DNA from: Bacteroidaceae bacterium
Lineage (GTDB): Bacteria; Bacteroidota; Bacteroidia; Bacteroidales; Bacteroidaceae
NCBI GenBank assembly: GCA_017535725.1
Contig: JAFXTO010000057.1
Span: 1-60,215 of the forward strand
Length of the DNA: 60,215 nucleotides
Direction of reading: 5' to 3'
In this document: positions 7,526-15,559 of the stretch, piece by piece
Layout of the letters: every line of letters starts with the position of its first letter
Numbering within the stretch: the first letter of the stretch is position 1
Translations under genes and position numbers: made by a program
Notes under the pieces: generated by a model
The model's input: only the letters and a program-made list of their open reading frames with translations
Told to the model about the DNA's origin: nothing
Database searches by the model: none

Positions 7526-7576
7526 ACCCAACTTTGACTCTTTGACTCTTGGAAGTGTAAAGTGTCAAAGTTGGGT
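7526..7576 (+). terminator. Inverted repeat downstream of the peroxidase gene
   Basis: Perfect 13-bp arms ACCCAACTTTGAC (7526-7538) and GTCAAAGTTGGGT (7564-7576). There is no T-run, so termination is possible but not certain. The left side also contains TTTGACTC words. Confidence 0.4.
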
Positions 7577-7632
7577 TATGTAAACATTTCACTCCCTTTT
7601 AGCGTGCGTTTTCTGCAGAAATAAACAGGCTA

Positions 7633-7943
7633 CGTAACCAGAAGAATTTTCGGAAAAGACCTAATACCTCATAAAAATTCAAATAACTTGTTTATAATAA
7701 GCAAATTAAACAAAAACAAGACCTCATAAAGACCTCATAGAACCTCATAAGACCTCATGGCCATCGAACGTCTTATGTGCAGTTAATAATCAGTTTATGT
7801 TTTGGAAGGCTCAGTATGAGGTCTTATGAGGTTCTATGAGGTCTTCATGAGGTCTCAAATCATTATAACAAGTTTACACATAGATGTTTACGAAGATTTT
7901 TATGAGGTCTTAGGTCTTTTGCGAAAATTCTTCTGGTTCTACG
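7633..7943. repeat. 311-bp imperfect long hairpin
   Basis: The left arm (from 7633) and the reverse complement of the right arm (to 7943) match almost base for base over ACCAGAAGAATTTTCG, AAAAGACCT and ACCTCATAAAAAT. They match again further in, where both arms carry repeated GACCTCATA words. The central loop is roughly 7762-7810. No open frame crosses it. It lies between convergent genes, right beside the 22-bp array at 7953. Confidence 0.8.
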
Positions 7944-7952
7944 AAACATGGA

Positions 7953-8150
7953 TGGACGTAATCACAAACACGTAAGGACGTAACTTCAAACACGTAAGGA
8001 CGTAACTTCAAACACGTATGGACGTAACTTCAAACACGTAAGGACGTAATTGCATACGCTCAAGAAGCTGGCTGCATACGCTTATGAAGCTGGCTGCATA
8101 GGCCAATGCACGTAGCTGCATAGGCGGATGCACGTAGTTGCATCGCAAAG
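7953..8150. repeat. 22-bp-period array A (nine units)
   Basis: Nine contiguous units of exactly 22 bp. The first five are built on GGACGTAA-CTTCAAA-CACGTA; the rest drift stepwise to GCACGTAG-CTGCATAGGC. Neighbouring units differ at a few positions only, but the two ends of the array are quite different. The same period and word parts occur at 32480, 46191 and 59410. It lies between the convergent peroxidase and MetH-activation genes. Confidence 0.85.
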
Positions 8151-8174
8151 AGCCTAAGGGATGATAAGGGTGGG

Positions 8175-9101
8175 TTACGTGTTTGCGGCGAGGAAGGGAC
8201 GGAGTTCTTCGGGGGTGCGCCCTTTGCGGCGGGCGTAGTCGAGGAGCTGGGCTTCGTCGATGTGACCTACGTTGAAATAGCGTGCCTCGGGTAGGGAAAG
8301 CATGAGTCCACTGACGGCGGCATGGGGCTGCATGGCTCCGTTTTCGGTCAGCCGAATGCCGATGGATGCGAAGTCGATAAGACGGTCGAGGTCGAAATTC
8401 AGGCTTTGGTCGGGCAGACAAGGATAGCCCACAGCGGGACGGATGCCCTGGAAATGACCGGCGAGGAGTTCGTTGATGGAGAGGTTCTCGTCGGATGCAT
8501 AGCCCCAATAGTGCCGACGGATTGCCTGATGGGCTCGCTCCGTGGCAGCCTCAGCCAGACGGTCGGCCAAAGTCTGACAGAGCAGATGCTTGTAGTCATC
8601 AGCCTGCTCGGTTCCTGCCTCGAACAGATGCTCTATGGCTTCGTCAGCTGCTGTGCAGAAGACACCGATGCGATCCTTCCGTCCCTCTGGATTCTCGGGA
8701 CGGATGAAATCGGATAGACAGAGAAAAGGGGCGGACTGCTGGCGGAGGAAAGAAAGTTGTGTCATTCGTGATTCATCATCTGCCACACGTGATTCGTCGT
8801 AAATGATGATATCTTCTCCCTTGCTGTTGCAATCGAAGAGTCCGAAGCGGACGTGTACCCTGTAGCCTTGGCTATCCAGGAAAAAGAGCATTCGCGTTAC
8901 CTCCTTGAAGAGTTGCATCGCCTCTGCTGCCCTACCCCGCTCGTCCTCCGGAAAGCGTGCAAGCCACATCGCACGGCAGGAGTCGCAACCATGAATCTGG
9001 GCGATGCCTGCAAAACGTGCAGGGAATCCCCAGGCGTGGAAAAAATAGGACCAGCTGATGTAAGGTTCTATCTCATGGATGGAGTAATGCAAAGAGAGCA
9101 T
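8175..9101 (-). CDS. Stand-alone MetH reactivation (AdoMet-binding) domain protein
   Basis: 308 residues. The C-terminal half matches the activation domain of cobalamin-dependent methionine synthase: GIRPAVGYPCLPDQS at about 215, and the AdoMet-binding region with AVSGLMLSLPEARYFNVG and DYARRKG near the end. In MetH this domain binds S-adenosylmethionine and remethylates oxidised cob(II)alamin. Here it is a separate protein, implying a split methionine synthase whose catalytic part is encoded elsewhere. It is the last gene of the leftward operon; 8-bp word repeats fill the spacer to the upstream dihydroorotase. Confidence 0.8.
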   Translation of the reverse strand: MLSLHYSIHEIEPYISWSYFFHAWGFPARFAGIAQIHGCDSCRAMWLARFPEDERGRAAEAMQLFKEVTRMLFFLDSQGYRVHVRFGLFDCNSKGEDIIIYDESRVADDESRMTQLSFLRQQSAPFLCLSDFIRPENPEGRKDRIGVFCTAADEAIEHLFEAGTEQADDYKHLLCQTLADRLAEAATERAHQAIRRHYWGYASDENLSINELLAGHFQGIRPAVGYPCLPDQSLNFDLDRLIDFASIGIRLTENGAMQPHAAVSGLMLSLPEARYFNVGHIDEAQLLDYARRKGRTPEELRPFLAANT

Positions 9102-9103
9102 TC

Positions 9104-9285
9104 AAAGTTGAAAAATTGAAATGTTGAAACGTTGAAAGGATGACAAGAGGATGAAGAAATGAGGCGGCCTAGTTGTTGTCGTAATAACGTAATAACGGGA
9201 TAACGAAATAACGGAATAACGAAGGCCGCTGAAAAGAATGAAAAATAAAAAGAATGAAAAATGAAAAATAAAAGGATGAAAGAGG
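9104..9285. repeat. 8-bp word arrays in the spacer between two operon genes
   Basis: Three successive word families: AANNTTGA (9104-9142), CGNNATAA (9176-9222) and A/G-rich GAATGAAAAATAAAAA words (about 9236-9285). They fill nearly all of the spacer between the dihydroorotase stop (9299) and the MetH-activation start (9101). No promoter signature is seen in it. Confidence 0.75.
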
Positions 9286-9298
9286 AGGAAATGGAGAA

Positions 9299-10714
9299 TT
9301 AACGATCGAAGCGGAGGGCTTGGGCGTGGTGGTTGCCGTCGGCGAATACACCTTTATTATATATAAGGCGTCCGTTGCAGTAGGTCTGCTCCACCTGCCA
9401 GTGGAAGGTGCGGCCTTCGAGAGGGCTCCAGCCACAGCGGCTGACGATGTCCTTGGCGGTAAGTGTCCAGGGCTGGCGTCGAACGATGACGAAGTCGGCC
9501 TTGCGCCCGAGCCAGATGTAGCCTCGGTCGCGGATGTCAAAGAGGTCGGCGGGGTTGTGGCACATCAGCGCCACGACTTCTGCGAGCGAGAGTACGTCCT
9601 GCTCCATGAGTTCGAGCATGGCGGGTAGTGAGAATTGCACCATGGGCATCCCGGAGGCGGCGCGGCGGCATCCGCCTTCTTTCTCGCTGAGCAGATGCGG
9701 CGCGTGGTCGGTGGCTACGGTGGCGAAGTATCCTTCGGTGAGGGCGCGGCGTAGGGCATCGCGGTCGGCACGTGTCTTCACGGCGGGGTTACACTTGATG
9801 CGTGTGCCGAGTGTGGCGTAGTCCTCGTCGGAGAAGAGGAGGTGCGGCAGACAGACCTCAGCGGTAATGCGTGTGCCGTCGCCCCAAGCTTCCGGGGGCG
9901 GTGGCGACAGGTGGCGCGACGACCAGAGGCTGGGCTGTTCGGGTTCTGCGGGATGAGGCAGCAGAGCCAGCTCGTCGAGGGTGGTGATATGTGCGAGGTG
10001 CAGGTGTTTCTTGTGCTTCTGCGCCAGCTCAATGGCTCGTTTGGTCGAGGCGAGACAGGCTTCACGGCTCCGGATTTCGGGGTGGTGTCGAACGTCGGGG
10101 TCTTCGCCATACTGCTCCTGCGCAGCTCGCATATTGCTGGTGATGAGGTCGGTGTCCTCGCAATGCGTCATGATGGGGAGTGGCGAGAGGCGGAAGACGT
10201 CGTCGAGGGCCTGGCCGCGGTCAACGAGCATTCCTCCTGTGGAGCTGCCCATGAAGAGCTTCACGGCAGGAACGGTCTGGGGGTCGAGTTCGGGAAGCAG
10301 GTGAGCGTTGGCGTTGGTGGCTCCGAAGTAGAAGGAGTAGTTGACGAAAGAGTGCTCTGCGCCGAGAGCCTGACGCTGGGCAAGGGTCTCGAGCGAAGTG
10401 GTCTGCGGAACCACATTCGGCATATCCATGATGGAGGTGACCCCTCCGGCTGCTGCCGCGTGGCTCTCGGTGGCAAGGTCGCCCTTGTGGGTGAGGCCGG
10501 GCTCGCGCGTGTGAACGTGTTCGTCGATTACTCCGGGCAGGAGGAAGCGGTCGCCGATAAATTCCAGCATCTCGCGGCAGTCGTGGGGGTGGAGGTAGCT
10601 CTCTCGGCTGATAATATCGGTGATAATCCCGTTTTCCACCTCGATGCGTCCGCGGTGGATGGTGCCGTCGGTGACGTAGAGGATGTCGTCGAAGATGAGT
10701 TTTTCGGAGTTCAT
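9299..10714 (-). CDS. pyrC: Dihydroorotase
   Basis: 471 residues, amidohydrolase fold. Zinc ligands in DEHVHTREPG, the lysine expected to be carbamylated in VPAVKLFMGSSTGG, and the catalytic aspartate in ATDHAPHL are all present. It cyclises N-carbamoyl-aspartate to dihydroorotate in pyrimidine synthesis. An acidic/proline-rich insert (EPEQPS...SPPPPEAWGD, about 255-285) is unusual. It sits 58 bases after the GT2 gene in the leftward operon, although it has no obvious link to the head-group genes. Confidence 0.9.
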   Translation of the reverse strand: MNSEKLIFDDILYVTDGTIHRGRIEVENGIITDIISRESYLHPHDCREMLEFIGDRFLLPGVIDEHVHTREPGLTHKGDLATESHAAAAGGVTSIMDMPNVVPQTTSLETLAQRQALGAEHSFVNYSFYFGATNANAHLLPELDPQTVPAVKLFMGSSTGGMLVDRGQALDDVFRLSPLPIMTHCEDTDLITSNMRAAQEQYGEDPDVRHHPEIRSREACLASTKRAIELAQKHKKHLHLAHITTLDELALLPHPAEPEQPSLWSSRHLSPPPPEAWGDGTRITAEVCLPHLLFSDEDYATLGTRIKCNPAVKTRADRDALRRALTEGYFATVATDHAPHLLSEKEGGCRRAASGMPMVQFSLPAMLELMEQDVLSLAEVVALMCHNPADLFDIRDRGYIWLGRKADFVIVRRQPWTLTAKDIVSRCGWSPLEGRTFHWQVEQTYCNGRLIYNKGVFADGNHHAQALRFDR

Positions 10715-10772
10715 GGCGTTGGGGTATCGGGTGTTGTGGGAAGTTCTTCGGGGATGATGGGGCAGTGCCTTC

Positions 10773-11522
10773 TCAGCCTTGGTATTTGGGATACTTGCGG
10801 AACCATCCGTCCCAGCGCAGGCGCATCACTCCGAAGGCAGCCTCGGAGAAGATGCCTCCTGACATCTTGCTCGTTCCCAGCTCGCGGTTGACGAAAATGA
10901 CTGGCACTTCCTTGATGCGGAAGCCACACTTGTAGGCGGTAAACTTCATCTCTATCTGGAAGGCGTACCCCTTGAAGCGGATGGCATCGAGGTTGATGGT
11001 TTCGAGCACGCGACGACGGTAACAGACGAAGCCGGCTGTGGTGTCGTGAATCTTCAACCGAGTGATGAACTGCACGTACTTCGAGGCAAAGTAGCTCATC
11101 AGCACACGTCCCATGGGCCAGTTAACCACATTGACACCCGAGACGTAACGCGAACCGATTGACATGTCGTAGCCCTTGTCCTTGCAGGCCTCCAGCAGGC
11201 GCGGCAGGTCGGCAGGTGCATGGCTGAAGTCTGCATCCATCTCGAAGATGTATTCATAGCCGTGCTCCAGCGCCCACTTGAAACCTGCGATGTACGCCGT
11301 TCCCAGTCCCAGCTTACCGCTGCGCTCAACGAGGAACAGACGATCCTGGAATTCATCCTGCATAAGCCGCTTGACGATATCGGCGGTGCCGTCGGGCGAG
11401 CCGTCGTCAATCACCAATATATTAAAGGTGTGCTCCTGTCGTGAGGTGACGGCTCGGATGATGTTCTCGATGTTTTCCTTCTCGTTGTAGGTAGGGATGA
11501 TGACGATGCAGTCTGCTTGCAT
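10773..11522 (-). CDS. GT2 glycosyltransferase, polyprenyl-phosphate mannosyltransferase (Dpm1) type
   Basis: 249 residues with the DPM1 layout: IPTYNEKENIENI, DDGSPDGTAD, EMDADFSH (catalytic metal-binding region), SIGSRYVSG and the QIEMKFTAYKCGF motif. It transfers a sugar from a nucleotide sugar to a polyprenyl phosphate at the membrane's inner face; the sugar is not predictable. No C-terminal membrane helices, so it is the single-domain type. The preceding gene encodes a flippase-like membrane protein 13 bases away, which fits a shared lipid-linked pathway. Confidence 0.88.
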   Translation of the reverse strand: MQADCIVIIPTYNEKENIENIIRAVTSRQEHTFNILVIDDGSPDGTADIVKRLMQDEFQDRLFLVERSGKLGLGTAYIAGFKWALEHGYEYIFEMDADFSHAPADLPRLLEACKDKGYDMSIGSRYVSGVNVVNWPMGRVLMSYFASKYVQFITRLKIHDTTAGFVCYRRRVLETINLDAIRFKGYAFQIEMKFTAYKCGFRIKEVPVIFVNRELGTSKMSGGIFSEAAFGVMRLRWDGWFRKYPKYQG

Positions 11523-11535
11523 GATGGTTGGGTGT

Positions 11536-12579
11536 TTATTGTTTTCCCATTTTCATCAGAATGATGCCAAAGAATATCCAAAGAATCTCACGGACGCGGC
11601 AGATGATGCTGACGAAAATACCGAGGGCTGCCGACAAGCCGAGCGCTGCGATGGAGATGACGAAACCGCCTTCCTGCACGCCCAGCTGCATGGGCAGGAA
11701 ACCAATGATATTGGCAAAAAGGGAGGTAAAGGAGAGTATGAGGATAGAGTGTGCGTAGGTCAGGATGATACCCGAGACGCCTCCGCCACAATCCACTCCG
11801 AAGAGCAAGAGCATGAACAGAATCTCTGAGGCCTGCAGGATGCGCGAGGCATATTCCAGCAGCAGGCTGGTGTAGAAGGCACGGCGGTCTGACTTGTGGA
11901 GAGCTATTATCTGCTCGTCCACGTTGTGCAGAGCCTCGGCATGGCGTTCATAGAACCGTTCGCTCCATCCTCGCAAGCCAGGTATCTTGCCCACCCAGCG
12001 CACGAGGCGCACGGCCACGCCATTGCGGTAGCCCTGCTTCAGCACACGGAAGGCGGCAAGACAGAAAAGGGCAATGGCGATGAAGACAATCTCCAGCGTC
12101 ACGTTCAGCGGCAGGTCGCCAATGGCCACCAACAGCAAATAGAGGAAGATGGAGGTGAACCAGAGCCAGAAGTGAGCCAGGAAGTGCATCATCGCATAGA
12201 AGATGACGGATGACGTAGCGTGCTGCTTGCCGATGTCCTTCGATAGCTCCATGATGCGGTAGGGTTCGCCACCCAGGCCTCCTACGGGTGTGGCATAATT
12301 CAGGGCATAACCCGTGATGGTCAGTCGATAAATACGCCAGAAACTGACGGGCTTCTCCTCCGCGCCACTGTTGCCTCGGATGATACACTGCCAGGCGAGG
12401 GCGTTCAGGGCATAGATGAACAGCCACACGCCCACGATGGGGATGAGCCAGTAGCCGGCGCGGCAGAGGTTGTCCCACAGTTCGATGAAACTGACATCAA
12501 ACGTCAACAGCATCACGACGACCGCCGCGATGCCGATGAAGAAAAAGAGGTTCGTAAGGCGTTTCTTAGTCCACGTCAT
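11536..12579 (-). CDS. Lysylphosphatidylglycerol synthase TM / AglD-type flippase-like membrane protein
   Basis: 347 residues with about eight hydrophobic helices and the UPF0104/LPG-synthase TM signatures: NALAWQCIIRG, GYALNYATPVGGLGGEPYR and, near the end, LGVQEGGFV. Proteins of this type move lipids or lipid-linked sugars across the membrane, alone or fused to transferases; here there is no fused domain. It starts 4 bases after the CDP-alcohol phosphotransferase-like gene and runs into the GT2 gene, so a coupled function is likely. Confidence 0.82.
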   Translation of the reverse strand: MTWTKKRLTNLFFFIGIAAVVVMLLTFDVSFIELWDNLCRAGYWLIPIVGVWLFIYALNALAWQCIIRGNSGAEEKPVSFWRIYRLTITGYALNYATPVGGLGGEPYRIMELSKDIGKQHATSSVIFYAMMHFLAHFWLWFTSIFLYLLLVAIGDLPLNVTLEIVFIAIALFCLAAFRVLKQGYRNGVAVRLVRWVGKIPGLRGWSERFYERHAEALHNVDEQIIALHKSDRRAFYTSLLLEYASRILQASEILFMLLLFGVDCGGGVSGIILTYAHSILILSFTSLFANIIGFLPMQLGVQEGGFVISIAALGLSAALGIFVSIICRVREILWIFFGIILMKMGKQ

Positions 12580-12583
12580 AGTC

Positions 12584-13564
12584 TCAGAGTCTCTCCGCTA
12601 TGCGGCGGCAGAAGGTTTCGTGGCGATGATTGACATACCAGAAGAGCAGTCCCATACCAAAGGCTTCCCACAAGAAGTTCATCGCCGGCACATCGAGCAG
12701 GCAGAAGAGGAAGAGCCAGAAGGAGCGGAAGTTGAAGGTCAACAGACCGTTCCACGTCATCAGCGGCAAGGAATTGGCATGAATTTCCTCGCGAACATCA
12801 GTGGGAATGTTGTCGAGGCTACCGTACTTCCCGCGCAGTTTCTGGAGCAGTTTCTGGAACTGAGGAGTGACACTCTCCTGCTTGCGGGTGTAATCGATAT
12901 AAGATTTCTGGAACAGACGCTCGTAGAAGGGGGCATCCTTCGGCAGTTGGTCGTAAATCTCCTGCTGGCGGGCAGAGTTGTCCAGTTCACTGCCTTTCTC
13001 GCCCTTGAGGAAGAAGAGGTGAACCTGAATGTAGTAGTCTGCCAGGCGCTGCTGTCCGCCGAAACAATAGAATCCGGAGAACAGGGCGAAGACGAAGAGG
13101 ACGGCGGTAGCGATGAGGGCGTTCTGCGGCGTGTCCTCGATACCCAACCAGCCGAACTCGATGGTGTGGTACAGGTAGAAGCGGTAGACGAGGCACACAT
13201 AGATAGGCACGAACCACACGAAGCCAGCCACGCCATCGAGGATGCGACCAATACGGCTCTTCTTGCCTGTCATGCGGGCCAGCTGTCCATCGGTGCAGTC
13301 GAGGATATCGGCCACACAGAGCATCAAAATAGCAATGATGTTGAAGACGAGACCCATGGTACCCTCGTAGAAGAAGCTGCCGTGGACGAAGAAGGCCGCG
13401 CTGGCCACCCCAATGATCATCGAGAGAATGGTCACCGTGTTCGGGTGGATATCAAACCAATTGAAGAAGACCGCCCAGTAATAACTGAAAGGACGTACAA
13501 CGTGGTAGTCCAACCAGTCTTCGGTCTCGGCGGACTTCAACGTGGCAAATATTTTCTCGTTCAT
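12584..13564 (-). CDS. CDP-alcohol phosphatidyltransferase-like membrane protein with an altered motif
   Basis: 326 residues, several membrane helices and a cytoplasmic loop at about 195-270. The family motif begins normally (DCTDGQLAR, eight residues, GRILD) but continues GVAG. The fourth aspartate, usually the catalytic base, is therefore glycine, and the following residue is phenylalanine. It would transfer a phospho-alcohol from a CDP-alcohol, or attach the group made by the two genes upstream. Spacing to both neighbours is 4-10 bases. The altered motif may mean shifted chemistry, a different base, or loss of activity. Confidence 0.78.
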   Translation of the reverse strand: MNEKIFATLKSAETEDWLDYHVVRPFSYYWAVFFNWFDIHPNTVTILSMIIGVASAAFFVHGSFFYEGTMGLVFNIIAILMLCVADILDCTDGQLARMTGKKSRIGRILDGVAGFVWFVPIYVCLVYRFYLYHTIEFGWLGIEDTPQNALIATAVLFVFALFSGFYCFGGQQRLADYYIQVHLFFLKGEKGSELDNSARQQEIYDQLPKDAPFYERLFQKSYIDYTRKQESVTPQFQKLLQKLRGKYGSLDNIPTDVREEIHANSLPLMTWNGLLTFNFRSFWLFLFCLLDVPAMNFLWEAFGMGLLFWYVNHRHETFCRRIAERL

Positions 13565-13573
13565 CTTCTAAGA

Positions 13574-14611
13574 TTATTTGTTGAGGAACACGTTCTTGAT
13601 GGTATCGACGACCACCTGAATCTGCTCCTTGCGACCGAGGGTGATGCGCAGGCAGGACTCCAGACCCTTGTCGCCCATGAACTTGATTTTGTAGTCCTGA
13701 ATGGTCAGAGCCTTCAACAGGGCGTCCTTGATTTCCACGGGGTACTTGATGAGGATGAAGTTGGCCACAGACTTATAGACCTTGAAGCCAGGCAGGTTGC
13801 CGAGTTCGCTCTTGAAGAGCTGGCGGTCCCATTCCATTTCGTCGGCCACGCGGCGATAGTGTTCGTCACTGTCCAGAGCAGCCAGGGCCACAGCTTCAGA
13901 GAAGCGGTTGAAGCCCAGGTACTTGTTGGAGTAGCTGAGGAACTGGTCATGACCCTTGCCGATGAAACCGAAGCCGGTGCGCAGGCCGGGCAGGCCGTAG
14001 AACTTGGAGAGGGTGCGGGAGATAATTAGGTTGTTGTACTTGTTCACCAGAGGAGCAATGTAGTCGGTATCGGAGGTGATGAAGCTGGCATAAGCCTCAT
14101 CCACGAGCACCATCGTGTCTTCGGGGATGTTCTCCATGATGCGGCCAATCTCCTCGGAGGTCAGGCTGTTGCCCGTGGGGTTATTGGGAGAGGCCAGCAG
14201 CAACATGCGCGGATGAATGCGGTTGGTGTATTCGATGATTTCATCGACGTTGTAGGCGAAGGTATCCTCCTGCTCATACAGCGGGTACATCTCGAAATTG
14301 CCGCCGCACTCGCCAGCTACGCGGTTGTAGTACCACCACGAGAACTGCGGGATGAGGATGGTCTTATTGTCATCGAGGGTGAGGAAATAGTGGATGGCGT
14401 TCTTCAGGATTTCCTCGCCGCCGTAGCCCAGCAGCACCTGCTCCTCGGGCACACCGTAGATTTCGCTGACACGTACGCTGATAACACTCTTCTTGCCCTG
14501 GTCATAAATGCGGGTATAGAAGCAGAGGTCTTTCGGATTAAAATTCTTGATGGCTTCGAGCACTTTCTCACTGGGCTCAAAGTTAAATTCGTTTCTGTCG
14601 AGATAATTCAT
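13574..14611 (-). CDS. PLP-dependent aminotransferase/decarboxylase, HisC/CobD-like
   Basis: 345 residues, fold type I. Recognisable motifs are SPNNPTGN, DEAYASF, the PLP-lysine segment SRTLSKFYGLPGLRTGFG, and a C-terminal arginine region (SCLRITLGRKEQ). The family includes histidinol-phosphate aminotransferase and CobD, the threonine-phosphate decarboxylase. No other histidine or cobalamin genes are nearby. Next to a CTP-type nucleotidyltransferase, it more likely makes a small phospho-amine (for example ethanolamine phosphate or serinol phosphate). That role is inferred from neighbours, not shown. Confidence 0.8.
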   Translation of the reverse strand: MNYLDRNEFNFEPSEKVLEAIKNFNPKDLCFYTRIYDQGKKSVISVRVSEIYGVPEEQVLLGYGGEEILKNAIHYFLTLDDNKTILIPQFSWWYYNRVAGECGGNFEMYPLYEQEDTFAYNVDEIIEYTNRIHPRMLLLASPNNPTGNSLTSEEIGRIMENIPEDTMVLVDEAYASFITSDTDYIAPLVNKYNNLIISRTLSKFYGLPGLRTGFGFIGKGHDQFLSYSNKYLGFNRFSEAVALAALDSDEHYRRVADEMEWDRQLFKSELGNLPGFKVYKSVANFILIKYPVEIKDALLKALTIQDYKIKFMGDKGLESCLRITLGRKEQIQVVVDTIKNVFLNK

Positions 14612-14669
14612 TATGATGTTAAATTATGATGTTAAAAATAGTTCGATTGTTCGGGATTCCGGCATTGCA

Positions 14670-15401
14670 TTAATCATAGAGGCTCGCCGGAATGAGCTTC
14701 TTGGCGTTCTCGAAGTCTTCCACGGTGTCAAGCTCAATCGAGAACAGGTTGGTGGTATCCACCACCTTGAAGGTATGCCCTTGCGGGATGAGACGTTCGA
14801 AGGCCCGCTCATAGAAGACATCTATAAGCCCTTCGCCCTCTATCATCTGCACCAGTTCCTGAAAGAGAGCCTTGCTGTAGGAAGCGGTCATCTTCTCAAT
14901 ACCCACGCTCTCACCGATGGCTTCCTGCGGGGAACAGGTCTTGCTGATTTCCAGGACTTGTCCTTCGGCGTCCACAATAACCTTGATTTCCTCGTCGCCC
15001 AGTTCATGACGGTTCAGGGAGAGTGCGCTGCCCTCCGTAGCCAGGAGGGTCGGGATAATCTGCGGGTCGAAAAGGATGTCGCTGTCCAAAAGCAGAAAGT
15101 CCCGGCCTTCTGTAAAAGGACGGGTCAACCACAACGAGAAGATATTGTTGTTGTGGGCGTAGTCGGGATTGTCAATAAAATGAATGGTAAGTGAGGGATA
15201 GTGTTCGGTCAGGAATTCACGAACCATATTGGCGCGATAGCCCGTGACAACCACCAATTCCGTGATGCCGGCAGCCACAAGGCTGTCCACGGTACGCTGG
15301 AGCAATGTGCGCGACCCAACGGTGAGCAGGCATTTGGGGCGGTCATCTGTCAGGGGGCGCAGACGCTTCGCCATTCCAGCTGCTAAAAGTACTCCTATCA
15401 T
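14670..15401 (-). CDS. LicC-like nucleotidyltransferase (putative phospho-aminoalcohol cytidylyltransferase)
   Basis: 243 residues from the ATG at 15401 (MIGVLLAAG); an upstream in-frame ATG lies beyond the promoter at 15459 and is rejected. Motifs: LLAAGMAKRLRPLTDDRPKCL (nucleotide-binding loop with catalytic lysine), VVVTGY, DSDILFD (metal-binding aspartates) and ELDTVEDFENAK near the end. These fit the LicC/PntC branch of sugar-phosphate-type nucleotidyltransferases, which activate phosphocholine or similar phosphates with CTP. First gene of the leftward operon. Confidence 0.83.
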   Translation of the reverse strand: MIGVLLAAGMAKRLRPLTDDRPKCLLTVGSRTLLQRTVDSLVAAGITELVVVTGYRANMVREFLTEHYPSLTIHFIDNPDYAHNNNIFSLWLTRPFTEGRDFLLLDSDILFDPQIIPTLLATEGSALSLNRHELGDEEIKVIVDAEGQVLEISKTCSPQEAIGESVGIEKMTASYSKALFQELVQMIEGEGLIDVFYERAFERLIPQGHTFKVVDTTNLFSIELDTVEDFENAKKLIPASLYD

Positions 15402-15458
15402 GTTGTATTCAGATGCTTTTTCTACCTCCTTAATTAATAGGAAGTGTGTTAAACGGGC

Positions 15459-15467
15459 GCAAAGGTA
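15459..15467 (-). promoter_or_regulatory. Promoter of the head-group operon
   Basis: TACCTTTGC on the minus strand, 58 bases before the start codon at 15401. It lies four bases beyond the last bases of the terminator stem at 15471. Confidence 0.7.
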
Positions 15468-15470
15468 CAA

Positions 15471-15509
15471 AAAAAAGTTGGTTCAGCGGGTATGCTGTCC
15501 AACTTTTTT
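15471..15509 (-). terminator. Terminator of the ybjQ-like gene
   Basis: Perfect 11-bp stem: AAAAAAGTTGG (15471-15481) with CCAACTTTTTT (15499-15509). In the leftward direction a run of eight T follows the stem. It lies about 50 bases after the stop at 15560. The T-run directly precedes the next promoter. Confidence 0.75.
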
Positions 15510-15559
15510 GTTCAGTTAAGGCCTTTTAAGCCTCATTTTGTATGAAATAGCATGAAATA

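Noticed and set aside
7953-8150. CRISPR array
   Set aside because: The units are contiguous 22-mers with no spacers, they drift along the array, and no cas gene is present.
9842-10891. 349-codon plus-strand ORF
   Set aside because: Antisense to dihydroorotase, whose active-site residues are intact.
12470-14029. 519-codon plus-strand ORF
   Set aside because: It lies antisense to the phosphotransferase-like and PLP-enzyme genes, which have clear family motifs; it reads as low-complexity acidic sequence mirrored from their codon use.
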